Shown here: positions 22,291 through 30,019 of the stretch, one piece after another | Layout of the letters: each line of letters opens with the position of its first letter | How positions within the stretch are numbered: position 1 is the stretch's first letter | Source of the DNA: Chthoniobacterales bacterium | Lineage (GTDB): Bacteria > Verrucomicrobiota > Verrucomicrobiia > Chthoniobacterales > UBA10450 | Direction: 5' to 3' | Length of the DNA stretch: 64,000 bases | Assembly: GCA_035274845.1 (NCBI GenBank) | Contig: DATENU010000022.1 | Span: 186,001 to 250,000, forward strand | Position numbers and translations under genes: made by a program | The notes under the pieces: generated by a model | What the model saw: only the letters and a program-made list of their open reading frames with translations | Databases searched by the model: none | Told to the model about the DNA's origin: nothing

Positions 22291-22977
22291 TTGAGCGCTC
22301 GAGGTCGGTGACGGCTTCGCATCGAAAACCAGCTGCCGGGCCCTGACTTTTTGGGCAACAAGATACGGAACACCGTGATCGCGGCCGAGGTGGGCACGAT
22401 GAAAGAAGACCAGGATTTTTTCGGCCCGATTCGCTTCGAAATATCGGCTAATGGTCGCAGCGGCGAATTGTTCCCCAACCCCGTCATCAGCTAATCCGAG
22501 AAAATGAACGCCGAGGGGCGCGGCGTCCCGTAACAGTCTGCGGCAGATCTCGATCTCGCGAGCCGAGCCCTGCAAATGCAGCGCAGAAACAGTATCGTCG
22601 GTGGCGACTTTCCTATTCGTCCCGCGATCAAGAAGGGATTGTTCGTCTCCGCGGATCGCGTCCCAGCCGATGGCAAACGACCCACTTTCCCGGTGCAAAG
22701 CTTCGACTAATTTCCAGGCCGATTCGTACCGTCCGGAAGAGCCCAATGATTCGCTCGGGAAATAAATGAGGTCGGCGCTTTGCACCAGAGCCGCGATTTT
22801 CGCGTCCGCCGCGGGAATCGAAGCTGACTCGATAGCCGCCTGACGTGGTAACGGCGGTGGCGGCGAAAAAAACGAACAGCTCGCCAAGAAGCTGGCGCTG
22901 GCAATCACAACAACCCCCAGACACCGGGAGCCGGCACGAGAAATCAAAAGATATGAAAAACGGCCGTCAGGTTCCAC
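22195..22977 (-). CDS. ChaN-like lipoprotein (haem-binding uptake family), divergent
   Basis: The 260-residue product starts at GTG. A hydrophobic segment ends in a lipobox (SFLASC), so it is likely anchored to a membrane as a lipoprotein. The C-terminal half has the ChaN-type stretch KILVFFHRAHLGRDHGVPY, where the family usually has GxGHxxxxxGVP. The N-terminal GExH motif of the family is replaced by FPSES, so metal or haem binding may be altered. It lies 26 bp downstream of the FabZ-like gene on the same strand. Its 3' end overlaps the convergent membrane gene by 96 bp, which is unusually long. Confidence 0.6.
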   Translation of the reverse strand: MEPDGRFSYLLISRAGSRCLGVVVIASASFLASCSFFSPPPPLPRQAAIESASIPAADAKIAALVQSADLIYFPSESLGSSGRYESAWKLVEALHRESGSFAIGWDAIRGDEQSLLDRGTNRKVATDDTVSALHLQGSAREIEICRRLLRDAAPLGVHFLGLADDGVGEQFAAATISRYFEANRAEKILVFFHRAHLGRDHGVPYLVAQKVRARQLVFDAKPSPTSSAQLLAGGLRRNGGRSWGSLEIVDGPPVAGGDLP

Positions 22978-23003
22978 GAGCTCGAGAGTGAGCCAACGAT
23001 GCG

Positions 23004-23453
23004 CTATTCCGGTCCGCGCGCAAAGGTCGCGGCCTCGCTCAAAACCAGTTGGCCTTCCGCGACCGCCTGGCCCCGCACCGTAGCGATGACCTTAAACTGG
23101 ATAAGGTCTTCCATCTGTCCCAGCTTTTCCGCCTGCAAATCGATCTGCTCTTCCGGACGGACCGCTCGGAAAAATTTCATCGTCCGGATCGCGGAAAGGA
23201 GGAACAACGGTTTCGCGGTGTCCGGGTAACCCGAAGCCGCGGCAATGCCGGCCGCCTGCGCCAGCGCCTCGGTAATAATTACTCCGGGAACCAGGGGATT
23301 TCCCGGAAAGTGGCCCGCAAACATCGGATCGTCCGAAGAGAAGGAAGTTCTGGCCGAAACCGAGTGGCCCGGTTCACAGCTCACAATCTCGCGGACAAAG
23401 ACAAACGGCGGTCGATGAGGGAGGCCAAGAAAGTGACGTGTGACGTGTGACAA
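23004..23453 (-). CDS. FabZ-like 3-hydroxyacyl-ACP dehydratase
   Basis: This is a hot-dog fold dehydratase of 149 residues, the usual length of FabZ, acting in fatty acid elongation in the cytoplasm. PHRPPFVFVREI opens the domain. The motif AGHFPGNPLVPGVIITEAL contains the catalytic His and the Glu on the following helix. The stand-alone position, away from lpxA/lpxC, leaves open whether it serves lipid A or fatty acid synthesis or a specialised acyl chain. The best start is the TTG at 23451-23453 with AGGA eight bases upstream. The first residues (SHVTRHF) are encoded by the heptamer repeat, so the repeat has built the N-terminus. Confidence 0.8.
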   Translation of the reverse strand: MSHVTRHFLGLPHRPPFVFVREIVSCEPGHSVSARTSFSSDDPMFAGHFPGNPLVPGVIITEALAQAAGIAAASGYPDTAKPLFLLSAIRTMKFFRAVRPEEQIDLQAEKLGQMEDLIQFKVIATVRGQAVAEGQLVLSEAATFARGPE

Positions 23454-23527
23454 GTGACGAGATCCTGGCTCAGCGCTGCTTTTGCATTTTCACGTCACAC
23501 GTCACACGTCACATGTCACATGTCACT
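23432..23527. repeat. Converging heptamer repeat array
   Basis: The left part has about four units of the type TGTGACG/AGTGACG (23432-23458). The right part has five units of YGTCACA (23492-23527). The two parts are inverse complements separated by ~33 bp, so they can fold into a long hairpin. The left arm overlaps the start of the FabZ-like gene. The right arm ends 5 bp from the stop of the next lipoprotein gene. Confidence 0.85.
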
Positions 23528-23531
23528 TTCC

Positions 23532-24002
23532 TCACCCATTCACGAAATAGACGAACTTCCAGCTCCCCTTCACCCGTCGAATACCAAGCCGGTATCCATC
23601 GTAGTTGAGACTGGGATCGGCAAACTGCGGTGGAGAGACCCAATACTCGCCCTTCTTCGCGAACTTCTCCGTCGTGACGATGGCTTCCAGCTCCGGCCAG
23701 AGATTATTCTCGTCCCAATATTTGAAAACCCCGTCCCCAGCCTTTTCCGGATTCAGGCTATAACCAAAATCCTCCGTCATCATTCCGGCGATCGTGTTGA
23801 CGTCGTGGGCGGAGATCGCCTTCTTGAGGCGGCTTACGAACGCCTGGAAATCCACGTCGTTGTTTTCCTCGCGCAAATCCGCCTTGGCTCTCTTTTTATC
23901 GATCGCCGCTTTCTTGTCGTCCTTCTTTGACCCGAACATTCCGCACCCGCTGAAAGCCAGGGCCGCCACAAGAATAAGAAAAAGGAAACTGAATTTTTTC
24001 AT
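23532..24002 (-). CDS. Small lipoprotein, possible SnoaL/NTF2-like fold
   Basis: The 156 residues start MKKFSFLFLILVAALAFSGC, a type II signal peptide with the lipobox Cys at 20. A Lys/Asp-rich tether follows. From ~50 on there is DFQAFVSRLKKAISAHDVNTIAGMMTEDF, then W..LEAIV and ending GSWKFVYFVNG. This helix-then-sheet pattern resembles SnoaL-like NTF2 folds. No catalytic residues are evident. A periplasmic or outer-membrane-anchored binding role is inferred. Confidence 0.65.
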   Translation of the reverse strand: MKKFSFLFLILVAALAFSGCGMFGSKKDDKKAAIDKKRAKADLREENNDVDFQAFVSRLKKAISAHDVNTIAGMMTEDFGYSLNPEKAGDGVFKYWDENNLWPELEAIVTTEKFAKKGEYWVSPPQFADPSLNYDGYRLGIRRVKGSWKFVYFVNG

Positions 24003-24071
24003 GTCAGTTCATCTTTTGAGCACGTTTGCCGATCCAACTCAACTCTTACCTCCATTCCCTGCCCGCAAATG

Positions 24072-24809
24072 CTACAGCGTTGCAGGCGGGTCCATTCTCA
24101 ATTCTCGCCTTCTCATCCGCAAGGGATGCGCAACGAAGACGAAATATATGGTGCTGACCAGGTCGACAAAACTGGCGGGTGGGCTCGTCAGGCGGAGTGG
24201 CCCCCGCCGGAGCGCGGCCAGCACATTTTCCACGGTGAGTTCCGCGAGCGCCGGAATGCTCGTGTAATTCGATCCGAAAGCGTGGAGGCGATGAGCGTCC
24301 GAAGTCGCGATGAGGGGCTTGCGATATCGCTCCGCGACCTCGATGGCTCGCCGGTTGGGGTTGAAGAGGCGGCTCCAGAAATGGCAAAGCTCGATCGCAT
24401 CGAAACAATCGATTTTTTCCTCCAGCTTCTTTCCCATCGAGCCGCCAAAAACATAGAAGGGATGCGGAGCAATCGTGAACAATGATGGGCCGCGCCGCGC
24501 TCGCAGCGCCCGCAGATCATCGAGCGTGCGAAGCGACGAGATTTCTTCCCCGGTGACGTTCAGCAGGATGACGTCCGCCCCTTCCAGGCGCACTTCCGCC
24601 GCGGGAATAAGCAGGATTCCCATCCTCGCCGCGTCCTCAAAAACTTCCGCGCGATCGAAAACGGCGTCATGCAAGGTGATGGCCAGGACGCGAAAGCCAA
24701 GAGCACGCGCCCGCTCCAGAAGTTCGTGCGCCGAATAATCGAGCGCGTCCTTCGGATCGTCGAGCGTATGAATATGGAGATCGACCTTGATCCATTCGTC
24801 CTGCTGCAC
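24072..24809 (-). CDS. PHP-domain metal-dependent phosphoesterase
   Basis: The 245-residue PHP fold is complete in motifs: KVDLHIHT near residue 9, TLHD near 45, E at the end of IPAAEV near 70, TIAPHPF near 112 and ATSDAHR near 168. These residues form the three-metal site of PHP phosphoesterases (HisK/YciV relatives). The likely substrate is a small phosphate ester or nucleotide; which one cannot be told. The start is a GTG at 24807-24809. The last ~25 residues are basic and low in similarity to the family. It stands 114 bp from the divergent tRNA-Leu. Confidence 0.8.
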   Translation of the reverse strand: MQQDEWIKVDLHIHTLDDPKDALDYSAHELLERARALGFRVLAITLHDAVFDRAEVFEDAARMGILLIPAAEVRLEGADVILLNVTGEEISSLRTLDDLRALRARRGPSLFTIAPHPFYVFGGSMGKKLEEKIDCFDAIELCHFWSRLFNPNRRAIEVAERYRKPLIATSDAHRLHAFGSNYTSIPALAELTVENVLAALRRGPLRLTSPPASFVDLVSTIYFVFVAHPLRMRRRELRMDPPATL

Positions 24810-24880
24810 CGATCAATCTGCGGTCGAGAAGCGGCCAGGCAAGGGGCCAATCAAGCGCAGGAAGGGGTCGCCAAACAGAC

Positions 24881-24908
24881 TTGCAGGCCGTCGGACGTGC
24901 TTTACCAT
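24881..24908 (+). promoter_or_regulatory. Putative promoter of tRNA-Leu(GAG)
   Basis: TTGCAG (24881-24886) and TACCAT (24903-24908) are separated by 16 bp and stand 15 bp before the mature tRNA 5' end. This is a plausible sigma-70 type promoter. It is inferred from position and partial match only. Confidence 0.4.
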
Positions 24909-24923
24909 TCCGATGCTCCGCAC

Positions 24924-25007
24924 GCTCGGGTGGTGAAATGGCAGACACGTACGTTTGAGGGGCGTATGCCGCAAGGCATGGGGGTTCAAGTCCCCCCCCG
25001 AGCACCA
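24924..25007 (+). tRNA. tRNA-Leu(GAG)
   Basis: The acceptor strands GCTCGGG and CCCGAGC pair fully and are followed by an encoded ACCA. The anticodon stem TACGT/GCGTA closes the loop TTGAGGG with anticodon GAG. A long variable arm (TGCCGCAAGGCA) and the T arm GGGGGTTCAAGTCCCCC identify a class II leucine tRNA of 84 nt including CCA. It decodes CUC and CUU. Confidence 0.95.
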
Positions 25008-25063
25008 ACGAAAGGCGGGGTTCCGACGTGGGAAAGTCAGCCGATGAGGGCCGGGCACCCTAT

Positions 25064-26152
25064 CTACGGCGAGCTGCACGGAGTTGGCGTCGGGGAATTC
25101 GACGGAATCGGGACGAGTTGCACTTTGACGGTGTCTCCATCGACTTCGAACGCGAGGTAATGATTAAATGAGCCGCAATTCGAGCATGCGCTCGCGGGAC
25201 AGGTATCCAGCGGAGCCCCTGCGCCGCCGCTGACGAGGTAGGATGGTCCCTGGGAGGACGGGTCCTGGCGATCGACCGGAGCCAGAGTCGTTCCCGTGGC
25301 GTTGTAGTACAGATGCTCGTGCGCCGCGATGACATAGGAAACATTCGGGTAGTTTTTGAAGAGCGTTTGCAAAGCGGTCGCAATTGCCGGCTCCAGGCCA
25401 GACGAACTTTTCGCCGGCATGATCGGATGATGCATGAAGACAAAAATGTGCGCCTTGGATTTGTTGGCCTCGAGGTCTTGCGTTAATAAATCGATCTGCT
25501 GGGGGCTGACGAAGCCGGGATCCAATCTAAGCTTTTTCGCGGGCGTCGCTGTGGCGGTCGCAGTTGCAGTCGGCGTTCCAGTCGGCGTCGGGGTCGGGGT
25601 CGCTACTTCTTCCGTGTCCAGGGCGATAAAGCGCGAGTTTCCGTAATCGAAGGCGCCGTAGGCGGGAGCGCCGGACGGAAATTTCATGAACTCCAGATAA
25701 AACGCCTGGAGCCTGGAATCGGGCGTTTCGATTTTTTCGTTTCCTATTTTCTGCACGGAATCCATCTCGTGGTTTCCAGGCGCATTGAAGACGGGGACGT
25801 TCGCGTGCTGCGCTTGATGGAAGAATTCTTTGTACTGCGCCTCGAGTTTTTTGCGGTGATTTTCGTGACCGTAAATCGTGTCGCCTGACCAGAGAAAAAA
25901 GACCGGCTTGAATTTTTGGGCGTCTTTGAAAATCTGACTCAGCACGTCGGGTTGCGGCAAACTCTCGGACGCCGGCCGATTATCGCCGGCAGCGATAAAC
26001 CAAAACTTCGTGGCCTTCGGGTCATCCTTCAGAGCCCCCGTCTTGGGGACTGGGGAGAGTGGTGGGAATCCGGCGGCTGTTCCTGCTTGCGCGGTGAGGA
26101 CGCCAGGGAGGACTGCGGCGAAAATTCCGACGAAGGCAAAACGAGATTTCAC
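25064..26152 (-). CDS. Secreted calcineurin-like metallophosphoesterase
   Basis: 362 residues from a GTG start, with a signal peptide (FVGIFAAVLPGVLTAQAG). The metal-site motifs are in order: AAGDNRP near 55, WSGDTIYG near 90, APGNHEM near 125, FMHHP near 242 and AAHEHLYY near 278, as in calcineurin-like phosphoesterases. Between the third and fourth motifs it carries a Thr/Pro/Ala insert (TPTPTPTGTPTATATATATP), like the linkers of the giant proteins. The C-terminus is also TPTP-rich. It probably hydrolyses phosphate esters outside the cytoplasm. It lies alone between a tRNA-Leu and a decayed copy of that tRNA. Confidence 0.85.
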   Translation of the reverse strand: MKSRFAFVGIFAAVLPGVLTAQAGTAAGFPPLSPVPKTGALKDDPKATKFWFIAAGDNRPASESLPQPDVLSQIFKDAQKFKPVFFLWSGDTIYGHENHRKKLEAQYKEFFHQAQHANVPVFNAPGNHEMDSVQKIGNEKIETPDSRLQAFYLEFMKFPSGAPAYGAFDYGNSRFIALDTEEVATPTPTPTGTPTATATATATPAKKLRLDPGFVSPQQIDLLTQDLEANKSKAHIFVFMHHPIMPAKSSSGLEPAIATALQTLFKNYPNVSYVIAAHEHLYYNATGTTLAPVDRQDPSSQGPSYLVSGGAGAPLDTCPASACSNCGSFNHYLAFEVDGDTVKVQLVPIPSNSPTPTPCSSP

Positions 26153-26297
26153 AGGGGATTTTTTCTGGTTGGAGGCAGCGCGAATCTTGAAGGAGTCTTT
26201 CGAAACTGTCGATCACTCCCTTCAACCGGCACTGAAAATCAAGGAGTGCTCCACCACCGCGTTGTGAGAAAATCGTGCGCTTCCATCCTCTCTCCCC

Positions 26298-26378
26298 GCG
26301 CGGGTAGTGAAATGGCAGACAAGTCCGTTTGAGGGACGTATGCCGCAAGGCATGGGGGTTCGAGTCCCCCTGAGCACT
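26298..26378 (+). pseudogene. Decayed tRNA-Leu(GAG) copy
   Basis: It matches the tRNA at 24924 over the D arm, anticodon loop (TTGAGGG), variable arm (TGCCGCAAGGCA) and T arm. The 5' acceptor is GCGCGGG but the 3' side reads TGAGCAC, so the acceptor stem cannot pair. The anticodon stem has one mismatch (TCCGT against ACGTA) and no CCA follows. It is unlikely to be functional. Confidence 0.75.
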
Positions 26379-26434
26379 GCCGGCTCTTTGGAGTTCTCCT
26401 TTCCGATTCGCCACGCTTCCGGCATAACCAAGCG

Positions 26435-29146
26435 ATGCCGGAGCAAACCATTGCCGGTTCGGACAATGTCTCGATTACCGTCATTACCTCCTCGCGGGAA
26501 TTTCTTTTCCGGTATCGTCCCGCCGGCACGATCGAGAATGCGATAAATATTTTTTTGGCCCTCGGCACGCTACGACAGATCGGCGCGGCGGTTCTTCCGT
26601 TCGCGCAATGGGCGGAAGGTTCGACGGTCTTTCTGCCTTTCAAAGGCGATCTGCTTCTCACGGCGGAAATCCGAAACGGCCTGATCGTTCCGATCATCCG
26701 CCGATGGGAACGTTGGCGCTGGAGCGAACGCGAGCAGACCCAGGCGTTCGATGTAACGGAGCAGAACGGCGAATTCACCTTTCACATTCCGCGCGCTGTC
26801 GTCGGCGACGTGGCCACGATCAATTTCGCGATCTTCGCCAAAGACCCGAACGCGAATGACGGCTGGGGCTGGTTTTGGGGTTGTTCGGACCGGACGGTCG
26901 TTTCGGGAACGGGCGACAAATTCATTCCGCATTACCACCAATTGCGCCTGGATGGGAATGCTCCGCTCCTGCTCTGGCGCAGCCGCCATGACCTCGCCAA
27001 AATCAGGACCCGCATCTACCAGCTGTTCGTCCGGCTCTTCGGCAATACAAACGAGACCCGCCGGCGAAACGGGACCCTGGCGGAAAATGGCGTCGGGAAA
27101 TTCGCGGACATCAACGACGACGCGCTCGCTTCAATCCGCGAGATGGGATTCACGCACGTCTGGCTGACCGGGGTTCTGCAACAGGCCACCGCCACTGATT
27201 ATTCGGAATTTGGCCAACCGGCAGACGATCCCGATTTGCTCAAGGGCCTCGCCGGCAGCCCTTACGCGATTAAGGATTATTTCGATGTCTGTCCGGATTA
27301 CGCCATGAACGCCGCCGATCGGATGAAGGAATTTCAGGAACTGGTCGAGCGGCTACACCACCACGGGCTAAAGGCGATCATCGATCTCGTGGCGAACCAT
27401 GTCGCGCGGAGCTACAGCTCGTGTGTCCGGCCTGATTGCAATTTCGGCACTTGCGGCAGCGCCGGCGCAGGAGATGACCGGACGAAGTTCTTCCACCCGC
27501 ACAACAACTTCTTTTACCTCACGCCGGACGCGAACGGGCCGCCGCTCCGCTTGCCTACGTTTCGCGATGGAGTCGCGCTCAGTCCAACCTGCCAGGCTGT
27601 AGCGGCGGTCTCGGACCGTCGAGCCGCGCAAGATGACGGCGGTCTGAGACCGCCGCTACAGAGCTGCGATGGAATCTTCGAGGGCGAGAGAACATTCGGC
27701 CGCGTCACCGGCAACAATTGCGTGAGCTGGACGCCGCAGCTTCACGATTGGTATGAGACGATCAAATTGAACTACGGCTTCGATTTCACCGATCCGACAA
27801 AGTCCGTCCGCGAATATCCAAATGCCTGGGCCCCGGACAAACCAATCCCAGACACCTGGAAAAAGGCCGATCAGGTGATCGCGTATTGGCAGTCGTTAGG
27901 CGTGGATGGTTTCCGCTGCGACATGGCTCACATGGTGCCGCCGGAAGTGTGGTCGTGGACCATCGCGGAAGCGCGGCGCCGCCAACCCGACATCTTCTTC
28001 ATGGGCGAAGCCTACGACGATGACCCGGCAAAGGTCCCGGGGACCGATCCGATTGTTTCCCAGCTCAACCATGGCCGCGGCAACGTGCTCTTCGACCTGT
28101 TGAATGCCGGGTTCAATGCCGTTTACGACGCCCCTGCCTATCGGGCGCTCAAACGCATTTACGACGGCTCCGGCTGGGCGAACGATATCGATCGCGAGAT
28201 TGCCGACGATTTCATCTGTCACAACTCCGTGCGTTACGCGGAAAACCACGACGAAGTCCGGCTCGCGGCACGCGGCGAATGGGGCAGCATTGGAATGAAT
28301 GTGGGCCGGCCAGTCGCCGCGATTCTTTACGGATTATCGCGCGGCGCGATCATGCTTTACAACGGCCAGGAAATTGGTGAACCGGCTGAGGGTGCGGAAG
28401 GATTTGGCGGGGATGACGCGCGCACTTCGATCTTCGACTATTGGTCGATGCCGGAGTTCGTGAAATGGGTAAACGATCATCAATACGATGGCGGACGTCT
28501 TTCGCCCGAACAGGATGAGCTAAGGCATTTCTACGGCCGGCTCATCAATCTCGTCGGCGAGCCTGCGTTTCGAGACGGAAAATTCTTTCCGCTAAATTCG
28601 GCGAACCACGACAACCCGCATTTCGGGCGAATGCCGGGCGAATCGGCGAGCGGCCACTGGCTCTATGCCTTTCTCCGTTACGATCCCCTGACACTGCAGC
28701 GCTTTCTCGTGGTCGCGAATTTGCATCCTCAGCTCACCTTCAGTGAGATTAAAGTTTGTCTCCCGGCTGAGGCGCGGCGTTTCCTCGATCTTGCGCCCGA
28801 CGCGAAGCCAACGCTGATTGAGCGACTCTCCGGCTCGACCGGCGAGATCAGCGACGGCGCCATCCGCATCGCGGAGACACCGCCGCTCTCCGCATTTTAC
28901 TTCGAAATTCAGCTAGCCGCGGAGACCACTGGCAGCTTCGAGGAGCGCAACCTGCGTAGTCGCTTTAACTGGCCGTCACCGCTACGAGCACCGCTTTCTG
29001 CACGTGAAGCCGATTCTCGGATTGATCGAAAATCGTCTGGGCGTGCGCTTCCAGCGTCGCGTCGTCGATTTCCTGGCCGCGATGGGCGGGAAGACAATGC
29101 ATCACCAGCGCGTCCGGTTTCGCCAATTTCACCAGCGCTTCGTTGA
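26435..29146 (+). CDS. GH13 alpha-amylase-family enzyme
   Basis: A 903-residue glycoside hydrolase of the alpha-amylase clan acting on alpha-glucans. An N-terminal ~190-residue non-catalytic part precedes the TIM barrel. Barrel motifs are AIIDLVANHVAR (region I), VDGFRCDMAHMV with the nucleophile Asp (II), FFMGEAYDDD with the acid/base Glu (III) and VRYAENHDEVR with the third Asp (IV). Between regions I and II, 22 residues (AVAAVSDRR to RPPLQ) come from a REPIN-like palindrome inserted in frame. The family-like sequence ends near SAFYFEIQL (~28910). The remaining ~75 residues are basic and Ser/Pro-rich and run antisense into argF for 182 bp, so the original stop was probably lost. No signal peptide is seen. 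Confidence 0.87.
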   Translation: MPEQTIAGSDNVSITVITSSREFLFRYRPAGTIENAINIFLALGTLRQIGAAVLPFAQWAEGSTVFLPFKGDLLLTAEIRNGLIVPIIRRWERWRWSEREQTQAFDVTEQNGEFTFHIPRAVVGDVATINFAIFAKDPNANDGWGWFWGCSDRTVVSGTGDKFIPHYHQLRLDGNAPLLLWRSRHDLAKIRTRIYQLFVRLFGNTNETRRRNGTLAENGVGKFADINDDALASIREMGFTHVWLTGVLQQATATDYSEFGQPADDPDLLKGLAGSPYAIKDYFDVCPDYAMNAADRMKEFQELVERLHHHGLKAIIDLVANHVARSYSSCVRPDCNFGTCGSAGAGDDRTKFFHPHNNFFYLTPDANGPPLRLPTFRDGVALSPTCQAVAAVSDRRAAQDDGGLRPPLQSCDGIFEGERTFGRVTGNNCVSWTPQLHDWYETIKLNYGFDFTDPTKSVREYPNAWAPDKPIPDTWKKADQVIAYWQSLGVDGFRCDMAHMVPPEVWSWTIAEARRRQPDIFFMGEAYDDDPAKVPGTDPIVSQLNHGRGNVLFDLLNAGFNAVYDAPAYRALKRIYDGSGWANDIDREIADDFICHNSVRYAENHDEVRLAARGEWGSIGMNVGRPVAAILYGLSRGAIMLYNGQEIGEPAEGAEGFGGDDARTSIFDYWSMPEFVKWVNDHQYDGGRLSPEQDELRHFYGRLINLVGEPAFRDGKFFPLNSANHDNPHFGRMPGESASGHWLYAFLRYDPLTLQRFLVVANLHPQLTFSEIKVCLPAEARRFLDLAPDAKPTLIERLSGSTGEISDGAIRIAETPPLSAFYFEIQLAAETTGSFEERNLRSRFNWPSPLRAPLSAREADSRIDRKSSGRALPASRRRFPGRDGREDNASPARPVSPISPALR
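27597..27661. repeat. REPIN-like palindrome inside the GH13 gene
   Basis: Arms 27597-27617 and 27641-27661 are inverse complements with one mismatch over 21 bp. Each arm starts GTAGCGGCGG from its outer end and can itself fold as a hairpin (GGCGGTC/GACC type). The element is read without stops in the enzyme's frame. Confidence 0.9.
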
Positions 29147-29864
29147 TCCAGTACGGACCAAGCTCCGCCTGGCGCCGCGCTTCCTCGCCTTCCTTCCCCA
29201 TCGAAACCCAGATATCGGTGTAAAGGACGTCCGCCCCAGTCGCTGCTTCCTGCAAGTTCGCATTGCAGATCACTTTCCCGCCGGCGCGCTTTAGCACCTC
29301 CGCACTCGGCTGATACTTGTGCGGCGCCGCCAGCCGCAGCTCAAAATTCATTTTCGCCGTGGCAAAAATCCAGGAGCGCGCCGTATTCGAATTCGCGTCG
29401 CCGACAAAGGTCACGACCTTTTCCTCGATGGTTCCGAGCTTCTCCTGGATGGTGAAAATATCCGCCAGGATCTGGCAGGGATGCTCGTCGTCGGTCAGGG
29501 CGTTGATCGTCGGCAGGGCGGAGAATTCCGCGAACTCCTCGATATCGGCCTGGGCAAACGTCCGGATGATCGCACCGTGAACCATGCGGGCCAGGACGCG
29601 AGCCGTGTCCTTGATCAGCTCGCCGCGCCCGAGCTGAATGTCATTGGGGTTCAGGAAAATCGTTTCTCCGCCCAGTTCGCGCACACCGACTTCGAACGAC
29701 ACGCGAGTGCGCGTCGACGGCTTGGAAAAAATCAGGCCCCAGGTCTGGCCGCGCAGCGGAAACTCCGTGTGCTTGCCGCGATTTTGCTTTTGCAAAGTGG
29801 CGACGCGGAAGATGTCATCCATCTCCTCACGACTCAGTTGCTCGATGCTCAGGAGATTTTTCAT
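28965..29864 (-). CDS. argF: Ornithine carbamoyltransferase
   Basis: The enzyme joins carbamoyl phosphate to ornithine to give citrulline in arginine synthesis (cytoplasm). The 299 residues carry the carbamoyl-phosphate motif SKPSTRTR near 50, LGRGELIKDTA near 80, HPCQILAD near 125 and the ornithine motif MHCLPAHRG near 262. The ATG at 29862-29864 (MKNLLSIEQLS) gives the family length; an upstream in-frame start would add 36 unconserved residues. It is separated from argCJBD by a carbonic anhydrase gene on the other strand, so it needs its own promoter in the 155-bp divergent spacer. Its 3' end overlaps the GH13 tail. Confidence 0.96.
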   Translation of the reverse strand: MKNLLSIEQLSREEMDDIFRVATLQKQNRGKHTEFPLRGQTWGLIFSKPSTRTRVSFEVGVRELGGETIFLNPNDIQLGRGELIKDTARVLARMVHGAIIRTFAQADIEEFAEFSALPTINALTDDEHPCQILADIFTIQEKLGTIEEKVVTFVGDANSNTARSWIFATAKMNFELRLAAPHKYQPSAEVLKRAGGKVICNANLQEAATGADVLYTDIWVSMGKEGEEARRQAELGPYWINEALVKLAKPDALVMHCLPAHRGQEIDDATLEAHAQTIFDQSENRLHVQKAVLVAVTAS

Positions 29865-30019
29865 TGTTGTGACGCCGCCAGGGCGGGGGCAAACGTTCGT
29901 TGCCGCCGGAGAAACCAGCATAGCTTCTGCATTCGGGCGATCAACCGCTGGGCCTGTCACCGTCGTCTCCAATATCGGAAAGGCTTGCCAATCCCTTCCG
30001 TTCTGTTCAGCCTATCACT

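Noticed and set aside
26298-26378. Second functional tRNA-Leu
   Set aside because: The acceptor stem does not pair, the anticodon stem has a mismatch and CCA is missing.
26022-26414. Minus-strand frame containing GDSNPHALRHTSLKRT
   Set aside because: This is the well-known antisense translation of a leucine tRNA.
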